From an uncultured Bacteroidales bacterium (GTDB taxonomy: Bacteria; Bacteroidota; Bacteroidia; Bacteroidales; P3): DNA of 44,912 nt. The stretch lies in NCBI GenBank assembly GCA_900315935.1, contig ONBB01000014.1, positions 1 to 44,912 of the forward strand, read 5' to 3'. Shown here piece by piece: positions 31,598 through 40,059 of this stretch. The translations under genes and the position numbers were made by a program. How positions within the stretch are numbered: the stretch's first letter is position 1; each line of letters starts with the position of its first letter. The notes under the pieces are model-generated. The model was not told the DNA's origin and searched no databases. It saw nothing but the letters and a program-made list of their open reading frames with translations.

Positions 31598-33007
31598 TTA
31601 TTTGCCGCGTCCCTGGACGATGATTTTCACGGTGTAGACCATGATTTTCAGGTCGGTGGTGATGGACATATTGTCCAGGTAGAGCAGGTCGTAGCGCAGG
31701 CGCTCTATCATCTCGTCGACGTTGGAGGCGTAGCCGTATTTTACCTGCCCCCAGCTGGTGATGCCGGGTTTGACGCGCTGCAAGAGCAGGTACTCGGGCG
31801 CGCGTTTTACGATTTGGTCGATGTAGAATTGCCGTTCGGGTCGCGGTCCGACGATGGTCATGGTGCCGCGCAGCACGTTCCAGAACTGCGGTATTTCGTC
31901 GAGGCGCACCTTGCGCATGAAGCGGCCAAAGGGGGTGATGCGGGGGTCGTTGTCTTTGCTGAGGGCGGGGCCGCTCTGTTCGGCGTCGACGTACATGGAG
32001 CGGAATTTGTGCATGCGGAAGGGGCGGCCGTGGTAGCCTATGCGCTCCTGGGCGTAGAATATGGGTCCGGGCGAGGTGAATTTGACGGCAAGGGCGGTGA
32101 TCAGGTACACAGGCGAGAGCAGCACCATGGCCACCAGCGAGATGGCGATGTCGGCGATACGCTTGACGGAGTACTGCCACTCGGCCATCAGGCGGTTGTT
32201 GATGACGATAAAGGGGGAGTGGAATATGCTCTCCTGCTTGACGGAGCCTATGATGAGGTCGCGTGCGTCGGGGGTGATTTTGATGATGAGGTCGCCGCAG
32301 GTGTTGAGGGCGCGCAGTATCTCGGCTATCTTCTCCTGCTCGTAGTCTTCGACGGCGATGATGACCTCTTCCACGTTGTGTTGGTCAATCAGTGGGCGCA
32401 GGTCGCCGATACTGCCCAGGTGCGGCATCACCGATTGCAGCTGGGGTTCGACGGCGCCGTTGACGGTTACGAAGCCCACGAACTGGTTGCCGCTGTAGGT
32501 CTCCTGGTTCTCCAGGTCGAGGTAGGTTTGGAATGCTTTCTTCTTGCTGCCAATCATAAGGGTGGGGAAGCCGAGGCGGCGCGTGTGGACGCGGTGCGCT
32601 GTCTGCGAGGTGATATGCATGCGGGGCACGTAGGTCAACACGAAATGGGTGCCCAGCAGGAAGAGGAAGGCGCGGTAGTGGCCGGCGTAGGTGGATACCT
32701 GGTCGTCGACCAGCAGCAAAAAGAATATGGCCACCACGCCGATGAGGGTGGCCAGCAGGGTGTCGAGCAGCTCTTTGACGCGGGCCTTGCGCAGCACATT
32801 GCGGTAGGTGCCCTGGAGGGTGTACAGGACCAGCCATCCCAGCGGCACGACAATCAGGCCGAGCCACAGGTTGCGGTCTGCCAGTATGCTGCTGTCTAGG
32901 GGCATGTGCTCGAGGCTGGCCTTGCGGAAGGCAAAGAGTGCGGCCCACGAAAGCATGGCTGCAACGAGGTCGCAAAGGATGTATTTAAGCGTTTGGAGGC
33001 GATTCAT
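31598..33007 (-). CDS. Polyprenyl-phosphate glycosyl-1-phosphate transferase
   Basis: A 469-aa inner-membrane protein with four N-terminal helices, a Rossmann-like CoA-binding-type middle domain (LGFPTLMIGSKKKA), and a C-terminal bacterial sugar transferase domain (KRIADIAISLVAMVLLSPVYLI, ERIGYHGRPFRMHKFRSM, RKVRLDEIPQFWNVLRGTMTIVGPRPE, KPGITSWGQV). The family (WcaJ/WbaP-like) moves a sugar-1-phosphate to undecaprenyl phosphate, starting exopolysaccharide or O-antigen units. No polysaccharide cluster surrounds it, so it may be a remote initiator. It starts directly at the stop of the upstream lipoprotein gene. Confidence 0.92.
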   Translation of the reverse strand: MNRLQTLKYILCDLVAAMLSWAALFAFRKASLEHMPLDSSILADRNLWLGLIVVPLGWLVLYTLQGTYRNVLRKARVKELLDTLLATLIGVVAIFFLLLVDDQVSTYAGHYRAFLFLLGTHFVLTYVPRMHITSQTAHRVHTRRLGFPTLMIGSKKKAFQTYLDLENQETYSGNQFVGFVTVNGAVEPQLQSVMPHLGSIGDLRPLIDQHNVEEVIIAVEDYEQEKIAEILRALNTCGDLIIKITPDARDLIIGSVKQESIFHSPFIVINNRLMAEWQYSVKRIADIAISLVAMVLLSPVYLITALAVKFTSPGPIFYAQERIGYHGRPFRMHKFRSMYVDAEQSGPALSKDNDPRITPFGRFMRKVRLDEIPQFWNVLRGTMTIVGPRPERQFYIDQIVKRAPEYLLLQRVKPGITSWGQVKYGYASNVDEMIERLRYDLLYLDNMSITTDLKIMVYTVKIIVQGRGK

Positions 33008-33925
33008 TTAGAGGAGGGCGCTGGTGGTAACGAGTTTGAGGTTGTCGAGGCGCAGGTCGCCTTCTTTCCCTTCCACGTTGAGGGCGGAGAACGAAACGCG
33101 GAAGGTGGGGTAATAGTTGAAGGCAGCCCAGGTGCGACCCAGGTTGATGTATATGTGGCGCCATTCGCTGCTGGGGTTGACTACCATGACGCGCTGACGC
33201 TCGATGGCGCCGCCCGACGAGGAACGGGCGTGCATGTAGACCTCGAAGGGGATGTCGGAACGGCTGTCGAGTTCGAGGTAAATGATGGCGGTGGGGTCGT
33301 TGACGACGAAGTCGCGTTTGATTGAGAACGGGACGGTTATGAGGGTGTCGGGCACATGTACCGACGCGTAGCCGCGTCCCGAGCATGCCTCGGCGGGTGC
33401 GTCGCGGTGCCATTGGATGGAGTCGACGCTGAGGCTCCCCTCCGTAGCCGTCTCGGGCGAGTACTCGAAAGGCTCGAACAGCAGGATGCCTTTGCGGGCC
33501 ACGCGGTGCATGACGCTGAGCGTGTCGAGCCGCAGGGTGTCGCCCGTGGTGAGGGTGAGGCCGCGCAGGGTGTCGCGGGTGTAGAAGGGGTAATAACTTT
33601 GCAGGCCGGAAATACCGCTGATTTTCACTGCAGGACTGACCACCAGGTATTCCACTTCGCCGTTGTAGAGCACCGGCGCGGTGAATGGGAGCTGGTACAG
33701 ACCCAGCATTTCCACCTTTGTGCCGCCCTTGTAGAGCGCCTCGACGTAGCACGAAACGATGTCGGCGCTGCAGAACCCTTCGGCAGCAGTATAGGGAACC
33801 CCGGGGGTGGGCACCAAACGGATGGCATCGATGTTGAGGAATGATGGGGCGACGAAGTCCTCATTGTTGCACGAGGCGAGGAGCAGCGTCGCAGTCATGG
33901 CCACTATCAGTTGGCGTAGGTTCAT
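33008..33925 (-). CDS. Hypothetical lipoprotein (305 aa)
   Basis: Lipoprotein signal MNLRQLIVAMTATLLLASC, then a beta-rich extracytoplasmic body (LTLTTGDTLRLDTLSV, AIIYLELDSRSDIPFEVYMHARSS, EGKEGDLRLDNLKLVTT). The C-terminal half resembles a carbohydrate-binding-like jelly roll, as in DUF4465/DUF4625-like Bacteroidetes lipoproteins, but I do not recognise the family. Its last codon abuts the start of the sugar transferase, suggesting translational coupling and perhaps a role in surface polysaccharide export or attachment. Confidence 0.8.
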   Translation of the reverse strand: MNLRQLIVAMTATLLLASCNNEDFVAPSFLNIDAIRLVPTPGVPYTAAEGFCSADIVSCYVEALYKGGTKVEMLGLYQLPFTAPVLYNGEVEYLVVSPAVKISGISGLQSYYPFYTRDTLRGLTLTTGDTLRLDTLSVMHRVARKGILLFEPFEYSPETATEGSLSVDSIQWHRDAPAEACSGRGYASVHVPDTLITVPFSIKRDFVVNDPTAIIYLELDSRSDIPFEVYMHARSSSGGAIERQRVMVVNPSSEWRHIYINLGRTWAAFNYYPTFRVSFSALNVEGKEGDLRLDNLKLVTTSALL

Positions 33926-34006
33926 GGCGGTATATATTATAAATATGTATACGCCCCAATAACGCCCTGGGATTAAAAATATTATCTACGATTGAAAATT
34001 TATGTG

Positions 34007-34014
34007 TATTTTTG
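34007..34014 (+). promoter_or_regulatory. Promoter of the HATPase-phosphoesterase pair
   Basis: TATTTTTG followed by GCACCCC, 25 bases before the ATG at 34040. Confidence 0.65.
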
Positions 34015-34039
34015 CACCCCGAAAACAGACCGACAGATT

Positions 34040-34588
34040 ATGAAAGAACTCGCCATGCATGTCTACGACCTAATGGAGAACTCCACCGCCGCCGACTCGT
34101 CGGAGGTGCGCCTCTCCATCGTGGACAGCCTCAAGGACAACGACTTCCATTTCACCATCGAAGACAACGGCCGTGGCATGAGCCCCGAATTCCTAGCCCG
34201 CGTTACCGACCCCTACACCACCAGCCGCACCACCCGCAAGGTGGGTCTCGGCCTGCCGCTTATCAAGATGAACACGGAGAACTGTGGTGGCGGCATGCGC
34301 CTGGAGAGCGAGGTGGGCAAGGGCACACGCCTCGAATTCTGGTTCCAGCATGACCACTGGGACCGCCCGCCGATGGGCGACCTCCCCGGGACATTGGTTC
34401 TGCTGCTCTCCGCCCATGAAGATATCCACTTTGTGATTACCTACCGCACCGATGTGGATGAGTATGTGCTCGACACCGACGAGCTCAAGGAGGCGTTGGA
34501 TGGCATGTCGCTCAACGACATCCATATCATCAACTACCTCAAGGAAATGATTGCCGAGAACCTGGCGGAAATCAAGGCCAACGAATGA
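34040..34588 (+). CDS. Stand-alone HATPase (GHKL) domain protein
   Basis: A 182-aa protein consisting of a GHKL ATPase fold alone: N box (HVYDLMENSTAAD), G1 box (FTIEDNGRGMS) and G2/G3 region (GLGLPLIKMNTENCGGGMRLESEVGKGTRLEFWF). It has no sensor, HisKA or receiver domain. Similar single-domain proteins in anaerobes accompany hydrogenase or anti-sigma modules; no such neighbour is present. It may be an ATP-binding regulator. Four-base overlap with the phosphoesterase gene. Confidence 0.8.
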   Translation: MKELAMHVYDLMENSTAADSSEVRLSIVDSLKDNDFHFTIEDNGRGMSPEFLARVTDPYTTSRTTRKVGLGLPLIKMNTENCGGGMRLESEVGKGTRLEFWFQHDHWDRPPMGDLPGTLVLLLSAHEDIHFVITYRTDVDEYVLDTDELKEALDGMSLNDIHIINYLKEMIAENLAEIKANE

Positions 34589-35073
34589 GAAGGGTTGGGG
34601 TTTTGAGTGATACGCACGGTGTGGTGCCGCCGCAGGTCTACTCCTTCTTCAAGGAGTGCGATGAGTTGTGGCATGCCGGCGACATAGGCCCCGGTGTGCT
34701 CGACGAGCTACGCCGGTTCAAGCCCGTGCGTGCCGTTTGGGGCAACTGCGACAGTTTCAGCCTGCACTTCGAGTTGGAGGAGCGCAGTTTCTTCGAAGTG
34801 GAAGGGCAGCGGGTGCTCCTTACCCACATCGGCGGCTATCCGGGCCACTACCCATACGAGCTGCGCCGCACCCTTGAGCTGGCCAAGCCCGACCTGTTCG
34901 TCTGCGGCCACAGCCATATTTTGAAGGTGATGTACGACAAGGACTACAATTTCCTGCACATCAACCCCGGCGCTGCCGGCCGTCAGGGCTTCCACAAGGC
35001 ATGCACCCTCGTCCGTTTCGCACTGAATCCTCAGCCCTGCGAACTGGAGGTGCTCGACTTCCCCAAACTGTGA
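34585..35073 (+). CDS. YfcE-family metallophosphoesterase
   Basis: A 162-aa cytosolic calcineurin-like enzyme with GVLSDTHG, WHAGDIG, WGNCD, LLTHIGG and CGHSHILK, the five metal-ligand blocks of the MJ0936/YfcE group, whose members hydrolyse phosphodiesters. The physiological substrate is unknown. Translationally coupled to the HATPase protein. Confidence 0.92.
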   Translation: MRRVGVLSDTHGVVPPQVYSFFKECDELWHAGDIGPGVLDELRRFKPVRAVWGNCDSFSLHFELEERSFFEVEGQRVLLTHIGGYPGHYPYELRRTLELAKPDLFVCGHSHILKVMYDKDYNFLHINPGAAGRQGFHKACTLVRFALNPQPCELEVLDFPKL

Positions 35074-35098
35074 TTTTAACAAAAAAAAATAAAAAAAA

Positions 35099-35129
35099 TT
35101 TGCCCGTTGGCAAAAAAGTTGTATATTTG
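35099..35129 (+). promoter_or_regulatory. Promoter of the beta-barrel gene
   Basis: Textbook Bacteroidetes promoter: TTTG (35099-35102), 19-base spacer, TATATTTG (35122-35129). The spacer holds GTTGGCAAAAAAGTTG, like other promoters here. Leader about 50 nt. Confidence 0.85.
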
Positions 35130-35184
35130 CAACATAGAAACATTGACAATCATTATTATTAACCTATTTAAAATCAAACACAAA

Positions 35185-35655
35185 ATGAAGAAAATCGTAC
35201 TCGCAATCGTGGCTCTCTTCGCTATGAGCAGCATGGCCACAGCACAGATTCAGGACCTCGGTGTCCGCATTGGCGGCGGCCAGGGCTATGGCGCCGAACT
35301 CTCCGCCATGTGGGGTATGGGCGGCAACCGCGTTGAGACCGACCTCGGTTGGAAAGGCGACGATGGCTATTCCATGATTAGCCTCACCGGTATCTACCAG
35401 TGGAAAGGTGAACTTGGCAGCGGCTTTGGCTGGTTCGCTGGCGCAGGTGCCCGTCTCGCTATGTGGACTTGGAAGCACGCTGATGGTGCTGACTTCGCCC
35501 TCGCTATCGCCGGTCAGGTTGGCTTGGAGTATAACTTCGATGCCATCCCCTTCCAGCTGACCCTCGACATCCGTCCCCAGTTCTGGGTGCTCCCCGACAT
35601 GGACGACCGTTTCCAGTGGGGTGATATCGCCCTCGGTATCCGCTACCGCTTCTAA
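35185..35655 (+). CDS. Small outer-membrane beta-barrel protein
   Basis: A 156-aa protein with signal MKKIVLAIVALFAMSSMATAQ, then repeated amphipathic strands (LGVRIGGGQGYGAELSAMWGM, FGWFAGAGARLAMWTW, LALGIRYRF-type end DIALGIRYRF) ending in Phe. It probably forms an eight-stranded barrel in the outer membrane. The start at 35185 fits the signal peptide, 51 bases past the predicted transcription start. Strong promoter and biased codons suggest high expression. Confidence 0.85.
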   Translation: MKKIVLAIVALFAMSSMATAQIQDLGVRIGGGQGYGAELSAMWGMGGNRVETDLGWKGDDGYSMISLTGIYQWKGELGSGFGWFAGAGARLAMWTWKHADGADFALAIAGQVGLEYNFDAIPFQLTLDIRPQFWVLPDMDDRFQWGDIALGIRYRF

Positions 35656-35687
35656 ACAAGATTGTATAATTTCTAAAACATAGTATT

Positions 35688-36125
35688 ATGAAACGTTTAG
35701 TATTTGTTTTGGCTGCCATGTTCGCAGTCTCTTTCAGCGCCTTTGCTGAGAATGATAACTACGTGATTGACGACAATGCCATCGAGCAGGTCTTCGCCGA
35801 GGCCGCCGAGGTCAGCGTCGCCGACGCCGGTGTCTTCAACCTGGCCCCCATGCCCACCACCGAGAACGGCATGGCCATGCCCACCCTCACCAACGCCTCG
35901 GTCAACCCTTGGGCCGCTTTCGCCATCTGCTGGTTCCTGGGTGGATTCGGTATTCACCGCCACTACATGGGTACCAAAGGCTCCATGTGGGCTATCTACA
36001 CCTTCACTTGCGGCGGTATCTTCGGTATCGTTCCTCTTGTCGACTGGGTTGTCCTCCTTGTAGGTGCCATCCAGGATGACATCAGATCCTACTGCAACAA
36101 TGACAGCTTCTTCATGTGGCTCTAA
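35688..36125 (+). CDS. TM2-domain membrane protein
   Basis: A 145-aa protein with signal MKRLVFVLAAMFAVSFSAFA, an acidic extracytoplasmic stretch (about 20-65), and a C-terminal TM2 domain of two helices around the family motif (WFLGGFGIHRHYMGTKGSMWAIYTFTCGGIFGIVPLVDWVVLL). TM2 proteins are small membrane proteins of unclear function. It precedes the LolA-like gene and has similar membrane motifs to the PGLG-type proteins downstream. Confidence 0.9.
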   Translation: MKRLVFVLAAMFAVSFSAFAENDNYVIDDNAIEQVFAEAAEVSVADAGVFNLAPMPTTENGMAMPTLTNASVNPWAAFAICWFLGGFGIHRHYMGTKGSMWAIYTFTCGGIFGIVPLVDWVVLLVGAIQDDIRSYCNNDSFFMWL

Positions 36126-36141
36126 TCGGGCGCTAATTCTC

Positions 36142-36180
36142 AGAATGGGAACAACCCTCCGTGGGTTGCTCCCATTCTCT
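36142..36180 (+). terminator. Hairpin that overlaps the LolA start codon
   Basis: Stem 36142-36157 with 36163-36178 (15 pairs, one mismatch) followed by TCTTTGTT. It looks like the terminator of the TM2 gene, yet it contains the ATG (36145) and first codons of the next gene. Confidence 0.6.
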
Positions 36181-36867
36181 TTGTTATGCTTGTTCCCCAT
36201 GCTGGGGCAGGCGCAGCAGCGGATGGCTGCCGACGTAACCGTCCGTCAGGTCTACCAGGGCAAGAGCATGCGTGTGGAGAAGCAGCTTTTCTACACCGCC
36301 GGCGGTAACCTTGTGGTGCACTATACCCACCCGCAGGAGTACTATATGCTCACCAATACGCTCGGCGAGATGCAGGTCTACCAACCCCAGGCCGGCGAGG
36401 TGATGCAGATGACCGATGCCGAGTTCTCGTCGCAGTCCGAGACCTTCGCACTTTTCATGCGTCCCGACTACGCTGACCTCGGTCTCACGCGCCATGGATT
36501 CACCCTCAAGGATGTGCGTCGCGACGGCAATGATGTCGTCAAGACCTATCGACCCTCTGCCATCGACGACCGTAACATAGGCCGCGTGGTGGTGGTATGT
36601 CGCGACGGCAAGCCTATCTATTCCGCCTTCTACGACCTCTCCGACCGCCTGTTGCGCAAGGTGTATTACAGCCGCTACACTGCGCTCCCCTCCTTCAGTT
36701 TCCCCACCTCGGTTACCCAGATATCCTACGACACCAAGGGCGACTCGGTCATCAAGAAGGAGGAGTACCGCAACATACGCACCAGCGGCTTCGGTTCCGA
36801 GGCTCTCTTCGACTACAAGGTGCCCGCCACGGCGCGTCGCGTATCGCCCCAGCAGCCTAGGAAGTAA
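36145..36867 (+). CDS. LolA-like outer-membrane lipoprotein carrier protein
   Basis: A 240-aa protein with signal MGTTLRGLLPFSLLCLFPMLGQAQ and a LolA/LolB-like half-barrel (KSMRVEKQLFYTAGGNLVVHYTHPQEYYMLTNTLGEMQVYQPQAGEV, DDRNIGRVVVVCRDGKPIYSAFYD). LolA carries lipoproteins across the periplasm. This form is divergent, and the family's cargo here is inferred. The start at 36145 is the only one giving a proper signal peptide, though it lies inside a strong hairpin. Nine bases separate it from the yidD-like gene. Confidence 0.8.
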   Translation: MGTTLRGLLPFSLLCLFPMLGQAQQRMAADVTVRQVYQGKSMRVEKQLFYTAGGNLVVHYTHPQEYYMLTNTLGEMQVYQPQAGEVMQMTDAEFSSQSETFALFMRPDYADLGLTRHGFTLKDVRRDGNDVVKTYRPSAIDDRNIGRVVVVCRDGKPIYSAFYDLSDRLLRKVYYSRYTALPSFSFPTSVTQISYDTKGDSVIKKEEYRNIRTSGFGSEALFDYKVPATARRVSPQQPRK

Positions 36868-36876
36868 TATCGCCGT

Positions 36877-37323
36877 ATGTCTCGCCGCTTCGTCATACTT
36901 TGTTTTCTGTTGCTCGCCTCATATCTTTTGCGGGGGCAGGCAGCCCTGCCGTCGGCCGATGACATGGCATTGCTGCGCCGTGCCGCGGTATCCGATTCAG
37001 CTTATGCCGACCGCCAAGTGCGCTATGGATTCACCCCTGGCCGCCGCACCCTCAATCCAGCCTACCATGCCCTCTCGTCGGCCATGTACCTCTATCAGCG
37101 CTTCGTCTCGCCGGTCATCATGCGGCAGTGTGCCTTCTCGCCCACCTGCTCGGGCTACAGCAAGGCCCTGCTGCACGAGTACGGTCTCCTCGGCGGCACC
37201 GTCTGCACGGCCGACCGTTTGATGCGCTGCAACCGTATCTCGCTCACCGACATCCGCTACCACCGCCTGGCCGCCGAGGGCAAAGGCCATATCCGCGAAT
37301 CGGTGCATCGCTACAAACTATGA
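36877..37323 (+). CDS. yidD: YidD-domain protein
   Basis: A 148-aa protein with an N-terminal hydrophobic segment (FVILCFLLLASYLLRG) and a C-terminal YidD domain (YQRFVSPVIMRQCAFSPTCSGYSKALLHEYGLLGGTVCTADRLMRCN) with the conserved cysteines. YidD assists YidC-mediated membrane insertion; the usual protein is about 70-85 aa, so this form has an added N-terminal secreted or anchored region. It overlaps the next gene by four bases (ATGA). Confidence 0.88.
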   Translation: MSRRFVILCFLLLASYLLRGQAALPSADDMALLRRAAVSDSAYADRQVRYGFTPGRRTLNPAYHALSSAMYLYQRFVSPVIMRQCAFSPTCSGYSKALLHEYGLLGGTVCTADRLMRCNRISLTDIRYHRLAAEGKGHIRESVHRYKL

Positions 37324-38171
37324 AACCATTCCTCTCCCTTTGCATCCTGCTCTCCCTGTCTCCGCTGCTGCACGCACAGCGCCATGTCGATGACAGTGAG
37401 AACTTTGCTTTCGTTTTCTACCTCGTAGGCCAGGGGTTGAAGGATGACGCCGTTACGTTGGCGCGCCATTGGCCTTCGGACTCGGACAGCGCCAGCTTTG
37501 CCAAAGGGTACGCCTACTACAGCGCCCGTTTGCTTGACTCCGCCGCCGCCACCTTCGGCAGGGTGGGGGAGCGCTCTGCCCTGCGCACCGAGGCCCTCTT
37601 CTTCGCTGCACTCTCGCAGGCCCACCTCCAAAGGTTCGATTCCTCGGCTGCCACGCTTTCCCTCATTGACGCAACTGATGGCTCTACACTCAACCTCAAG
37701 CGTTTCGAACAGGCCGGCGTGTCTCTCTTGCGGCGCGACCTTCCGGCATTCGACCGTGCTTTCGGTCTTGTCGATACCTCCGATTACCGCCTGGCCTCCG
37801 AGGCGCAGTCGCTGCATGCCTTGCGCCAGTCCATTGCTGGCCATAAAAACAAGTCGCCCCTGCTGGCAGGTGCCCTCTCGGCCGTGCTGCCTGGCTTGGG
37901 CAAGGTCTATGCCGGCAGCTATGGCGAAGGTGCGGCCGCCTTTCTGCTCACCGGCTCGCTCATCGGCGTTACGGCCGAGAACTGGCTCCGCGAGGGGCCG
38001 GCCAATTGGAAGACCATCGTCAGCGGCCTGCTTTCCGCTGTTTTCTATGCGGGCAATATCTACGGCTCGGCCATCTCCGTCAAGGTGGCCAACGACGATT
38101 TCAATCAGCAACACGATGTTCAGATACTGTACGATATACATATTCCTCTGCGCAATAGCTATCGCCGCTAG
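37320..38171 (+). CDS. TPR-like protein with PGLG membrane domain, copy 1
   Basis: A 283-aa protein with signal MKPFLSLCILLSLSPLLHAQ, a helical-repeat middle of TPR type (YAYYSARLLDSAAATFGRVGERSALRTEALFFAALSQAHLQ), then a C-terminal membrane pair starting LLAGALSAVLPGLGKVYAGSYGEGAAAFLLTG. That PGLGxxYAGxxxEGxxAFLL block is shared with the next gene and resembles DUF5683-type proteins. Function unknown; the arrangement behind yidD suggests an envelope role. Confidence 0.8.
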   Translation: MKPFLSLCILLSLSPLLHAQRHVDDSENFAFVFYLVGQGLKDDAVTLARHWPSDSDSASFAKGYAYYSARLLDSAAATFGRVGERSALRTEALFFAALSQAHLQRFDSSAATLSLIDATDGSTLNLKRFEQAGVSLLRRDLPAFDRAFGLVDTSDYRLASEAQSLHALRQSIAGHKNKSPLLAGALSAVLPGLGKVYAGSYGEGAAAFLLTGSLIGVTAENWLREGPANWKTIVSGLLSAVFYAGNIYGSAISVKVANDDFNQQHDVQILYDIHIPLRNSYRR

Positions 38172-38931
38172 CGGTCAGCCGATGGCTGTGGCCGACAGTC
38201 TGCGGGCCGCCGGATGCTACGACCTGGCGGCCGTGGAGTACGAGCGCTGCCTATTCCGTCCCGGCACGATGGCCGATGTGCGCCTGGCCCTGGAGCGCAA
38301 AGCCCATTGTCAGAAGGCCGCCGGCCGCTATGCCCAGGCCGCACAGACCATCGGCCGCTATGCCCAGCATCCTGCCGACTACTGCCAGCAGGGGCTCTGC
38401 CATTACCTGGCCGGCAACTTCAGTGCGGCGGCCACCAGCCTCGACTATGCACGCATGCTCAGCGAGAGGGTCGGTGAGGATGTTCTTTTGTTGCAGGTGC
38501 TGACCCTCAATGCATTGCAGTTGTATGACTCCGCCCGTGCCGTGGCCACTCTTTTGGCGGATACATATCGTGCCTCTACGGGCGACGACATAGCGCCTAT
38601 GCTCGACTCGCTTTTCCTCCTCACTCCCAAACTGAAGTCCGAGAATATAGCCCGTTGGCTCTCCTTTGTTCCGGGGCTGGGCCACTACTATGCCGGCGAG
38701 TACGGTGTGGGCACCGCCGCATTCCTGCTCAATGCCGCGTTGCTCGGCTTCGGGGTGTGGCAAGTGTTCGAGCGTTGCTACCTGACGGCCTATGTGGGCG
38801 GCGCCGGCCTGCTCAGTGCCACTTTTCCAGGCGCCATGCGCAGCGCACAGCATTATGTACGCAAACGCAACCACAGGCTCACTTCGGCTTACAACGCGAC
38901 ATTCAGGGATGCCCTGCTTGAGAGGTTCTAG
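38116..38931 (+). CDS. TPR-like protein with PGLG membrane domain, copy 2
   Basis: A 271-aa paralogue of the preceding protein: signal-like N-terminus (MFRYCTIYIFLCAIAIAASG), TPR-like repeats (DLAAVEYERCLF, RYAQAAQTIGRYAQH, NFSAAATSLDYARML), then WLSFVPGLGHYYAGEYGVGTAAFLLNA and further helices. The chosen start overlaps the upstream gene by 56 bases in another frame, which gives a full signal peptide. Tandem duplication followed by divergence is likely. No terminator is evident downstream. Confidence 0.78.
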   Translation: MFRYCTIYIFLCAIAIAASGQPMAVADSLRAAGCYDLAAVEYERCLFRPGTMADVRLALERKAHCQKAAGRYAQAAQTIGRYAQHPADYCQQGLCHYLAGNFSAAATSLDYARMLSERVGEDVLLLQVLTLNALQLYDSARAVATLLADTYRASTGDDIAPMLDSLFLLTPKLKSENIARWLSFVPGLGHYYAGEYGVGTAAFLLNAALLGFGVWQVFERCYLTAYVGGAGLLSATFPGAMRSAQHYVRKRNHRLTSAYNATFRDALLERF

Positions 38932-38998
38932 TGTGGCTGATCCGCAGCTTACTCGGCACAAAAAATGAAAAAAAATCTTCCAGGTGGCAAAAATTTTG

Positions 38999-39006
38999 TA
39001 TTTTTG
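38999..39006 (+). promoter_or_regulatory. Promoter of the ROK kinase gene
   Basis: TATTTTTG preceded by GGTGGCAAAAATTTTG; leader about 20 nt. Confidence 0.75.
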
Positions 39007-39030
39007 CATTTTAAAATACATGCACACATT

Positions 39031-39963
39031 ATGAAATATTCTATTGGAGTAGACATGGGCGGCACCAACACAGACCTCGGTCTGGTCTCCGCCAACGGCA
39101 ACATCGTTCAGCGTCGCAACCTGCCGACCAATGCCTATACGGATTTCAGCCTCTACATTCGCGACTTCATGCGCGAGGTGGATGCCATGCTGGCCGACCA
39201 GCAGGCCATCGACGGCGAGCCCCTCACCCTCGAGGGCATTGGCGTCGGCGCCCCCAACGGCAACTTCTACACCGGCTGCGTCGACAACGCCCCCAACCTC
39301 ACCATGAAGGGCGTGCTCGACTTCGGCAAGGAAATCCACAAGTACCGCGATGTGCCCGTCGTCCTCTCCAACGATGCCAACGCCGCCGCTTACGGCGAGT
39401 ATGTCTACGGCGGCGCCAAGGGCATGAAGCATTTCATCATGTTCACCCTCGGCACCGGCGTGGGCAGCGGTGTTGTGGTCGACGGCCGTTTGGTCCACGG
39501 CTCCACCGGTGCTGCCGGCGAGCTCGGCCACGCCATCCTCTATCAGCACGGACGTCCCTGCTCCTGCGGCCGCGAAGGCTGCCTTGAGACTTACACTTCC
39601 GCCCGCGGTATCGTGCAAACCTACTGCGAGTTGAAGGGCATTCCTGTGAGTGCCGACGTTACCAGCAAGATGATTGGCGAGCTGGCCCACCAGGGCGACC
39701 CCGTGGCCCTCAAGACTTGGGAGACCGTAGGCGACCAGCTGGGTCTGGCCATGGCCAACGCTGTTACCTTCTCGGCTCCCGAGGCGCTCTTCCTCATGGG
39801 CGGCCCCGCCCAGGTGGGCGAGCCCCTGCTGAAGCCCCTGCGTGCCGCCTTCGAGAAGTACCTGCTCAACATCTTCGCCGGCACCTGCCAGATTCGCATG
39901 TCCGAGCTCAAGGCCAACGAGGTGGCCATCCTCGGCGCCGCAGCATTATTGAAAATGAAATAA
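39031..39963 (+). CDS. ROK-family sugar kinase (glucokinase-like)
   Basis: A 310-aa cytosolic kinase. ATP-binding GVDMGGTNTDLGLV opens it; the sugar-site NDANAAAYGE and TLGTGVGSGVV are present; the ROK zinc site GRPCSCGREGCLETY follows EIGH-like ELGHAIL. It most likely phosphorylates glucose or a related hexose. Upstream of a GH92 mannosidase, so mannose is worth considering. Start 39031 is set by the promoter and the family N-terminus. Confidence 0.9.
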   Translation: MKYSIGVDMGGTNTDLGLVSANGNIVQRRNLPTNAYTDFSLYIRDFMREVDAMLADQQAIDGEPLTLEGIGVGAPNGNFYTGCVDNAPNLTMKGVLDFGKEIHKYRDVPVVLSNDANAAAYGEYVYGGAKGMKHFIMFTLGTGVGSGVVVDGRLVHGSTGAAGELGHAILYQHGRPCSCGREGCLETYTSARGIVQTYCELKGIPVSADVTSKMIGELAHQGDPVALKTWETVGDQLGLAMANAVTFSAPEALFLMGGPAQVGEPLLKPLRAAFEKYLLNIFAGTCQIRMSELKANEVAILGAAALLKMK

Positions 39964-39966
39964 TTG

Positions 39967-40059
39967 TAGGGACGCGGCGCGCCGCGTCCGCAGCAGAACG
40001 ATATGAAATACCACACCACACCAACCTATCACTTGCGGACATGGCACGCCATGTCCCTA
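39967..40059. repeat. REPIN-like pair of inverted 25-bp palindromes, copy 1
   Basis: Two 25-bp palindromes face each other: 39967-39991 and, reversed, 40035-40059. Both follow TAGGGAC-NN-RGC-NN-GCY-NN-GTCCGC. The variable pairs differ (GC/GC in one, AT/AT in the other) but remain self-complementary. The second lies inside the GH92 signal peptide coding region. Confidence 0.7.
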
